Part shown: positions 62,905 to 64,000 of the stretch, piece by piece
Layout: the number at the start of each line of letters is the position of its first letter
How positions within the stretch are numbered: the first letter of the stretch is position 1
NCBI RefSeq assembly: GCF_027942865.1
Contig: NC_134516.1
Span: forward strand, 25,937,322 to 26,001,321
DNA length: 64,000 nt
From: Odontesthes bonariensis
Taxonomy: Eukaryota; Chordata; Actinopteri; Atheriniformes; Atherinopsidae
Direction of reading: 5' to 3'
Notes under the pieces: generated by a model
What the model was told of the DNA's origin: nothing
The model's database searches: none
The model's input: the letters and a program-made list of their open reading frames with translations, nothing else
Translations under genes and position numbers: made by a program

Positions 62905-63218
62905 GAATTGGCTGTTGCAGAATCAAACGTCTTCAGGCTGCTCTGATTGGCTGTCGCAGGATCAAAGGTCTTCAGGCTGCTCTGATTGGCTGTCGCAGGA
63001 TCAAACATCTTCCGACTGCTCTGATTGGCTGTCGCAGAATCTAACGTCTTAAGGCTGCTCTGATTGGCTGTCGCAGGATCAAACATCTTCCGACTGCTCT
63101 GATTGGCTGTCGCAGGATCAAAGGTCTTCAGGCTGCTATGATTGGCTGTCGCAGGATCAAAGGTCTTCAGGCTGCTCTGATTGGCTGTCGCAGGATCAAA
63201 GGTCTTCAGGCTGCTCGG
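62905..63218 (-). repeat. 39-bp minisatellite, about 8 copies (array 5)
   Basis: Same unit with a CATCTTCCGACTG variant repeated 78 bases apart. It ends abruptly at GCTGCTCGGTCTG. Confidence 0.9.
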
Positions 63219-63235
63219 TCTGTGTATCATCCGAT

Positions 63236-64000
63236 CATTCAACTATTCCATTGAATCTGGCAAACAAAAAACTAAATAACGACTCCATATTTTGTTTTCC
63301 CGTTTTTCTGTATGACCAAAAAAAGGGAATTGGTGTTTGTTCTCCCTTTTTCCAACACAAAACAGAACATTTAATAAACAGGGAAACTAAAACGAAATAA
63401 TAAATCTAATTTACGTTCTTGGGTTATTGGTTTCCCGGTCATCCGCTCCACTCAGTGCAATCTGGCTGGCTGGTGCAATGAAGTGTCAGCTCATCAATCA
63501 TAACTCGCTTGAATACAAAACTGATTTTCCCGGGGGTTTTGTTTCTGCAAAATTCATATATGTAGGCATGATACGAGACACATGATTCAGCGTATTTTAA
63601 TATTCATAGTAGGCTTAACAGTAATATAATATCCTGGTAGCATATGTGATGTAAAATAGGTTATTTTGCAAAAGACATACGATATATAAAATATAATACA
63701 TACGATAACGTGGAGGTGCGTCGCTTACTTAAAAAAATCCGGGTTACTGTCATTTTGAATTTTAGCCGAATGAATAAATAGGCAGCAGGTCTGTGGGCTG
63801 TCTGTGGTAGTAGCACGAGGATGACGTCAGTAACACCCACTTTATGACAAAACATCTAAATTACAACTTCCTACTTCTTCCTCATATCTTTGTCTTTGGG
63901 AAACCTTCAAAATATAAACGTGAGATTCGACAAAGTCAACACAAAAACATTTTAAAAAGGAGGTCAAGCTTATTTTCTTCCTTCTTCTGCCTTCACATTT
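63236..64000. other. non-coding, nothing recognised
   Basis: Starts with AAACGAAATA/CCGTTTTTCTG motifs loosely like those in the 2.2-kb units, then ordinary AT-rich sequence. No gene is supported. Confidence 0.45.

Larger units (their letters stand above)
60880..63235. repeat. 2.2-kb unit, copy 5 (end of one unit and most of another)
   Basis: Starts inside a 39-bp array, passes the AACGAAAAA segment and the anchor ATAGGCTACAAAAAAG (61580), and runs to a second array that ends at about 63220 without the usual GGGTCCGGGTACC junction. The composite units therefore lie inside what was one 2.2-kb array. Confidence 0.85.

Overview
The window looks like nuclear DNA from a teleost fish, probably a percomorph. 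Evidence: spliced genes with GT-AG introns and AATAAA signals, eukaryotic tRNA genes without encoded CCA, a finTRIM-like PRY/SPRY remnant, and a transposon mix typical of fish (hAT, CACTA-like, piggyBac, Harbinger, L2-like and Tx1-like LINEs, tRNA-derived SINE, gypsy). The species cannot be fixed by eye.

Layout. 1-5.1 kb: debris (hAT transposase end, broken TRIM/SPRY gene, tRNA-Lys, LINE scrap). 5.1-14.4 kb: a 9.3-kb two-gene element bounded by short CACTC...GAGTG inverted ends. Its first gene is a C2H2 zinc-finger/Tnp2-like transposase (903 aa). Its second is a four-exon PB1-like protein (523 aa). Both coding regions start 8-9 bases after a 3' splice site, so one upstream promoter exon may feed both by alternative splicing, as in plant En/Spm. 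15.3-24.4 kb: three small secreted-protein genes (two +, one -) of the same exon design: a tiny exon with the ATG, a 53-59 bp signal-peptide exon, then low-complexity Ser/Gly/Tyr-rich exons. I do not recognise the family. MITEs and LINE pieces lie between them.

24.4-37.3 kb: accessory DNA with nested MITEs and a SINE (several with exact target-site duplications), a piggyBac transposase end, a RecQ-like helicase scrap, a dead Harbinger transposase split by a MITE, and a run of tRNA-Thr, -Ser and -Ala genes or relics, the Thr copies lying in repeated units.

37.3-63.2 kb: a repeat complex. About three 2.2-kb units, each with a 39-bp minisatellite, are followed by about two and a bit 2.5-kb composite units (LINE 3' end, tetranucleotide run, 26-bp and 12-bp satellites, L2-like LINE piece, MITE piece), then the 2.2-kb unit again. 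A 2.2-kb LTR-like insertion (44.1-46.3 kb) and a complete young gypsy retrotransposon (51.2-60.4 kb) sit inside the composite units, each with a 4-bp target duplication. The gypsy element has intact gag and pol in different frames, linked by a predicted -1 frameshift site with a possible pseudoknot. The last 0.8 kb shows nothing recognisable.

All calls come from reading the sequence. Homology statements rest on recognised motifs, not on searches.
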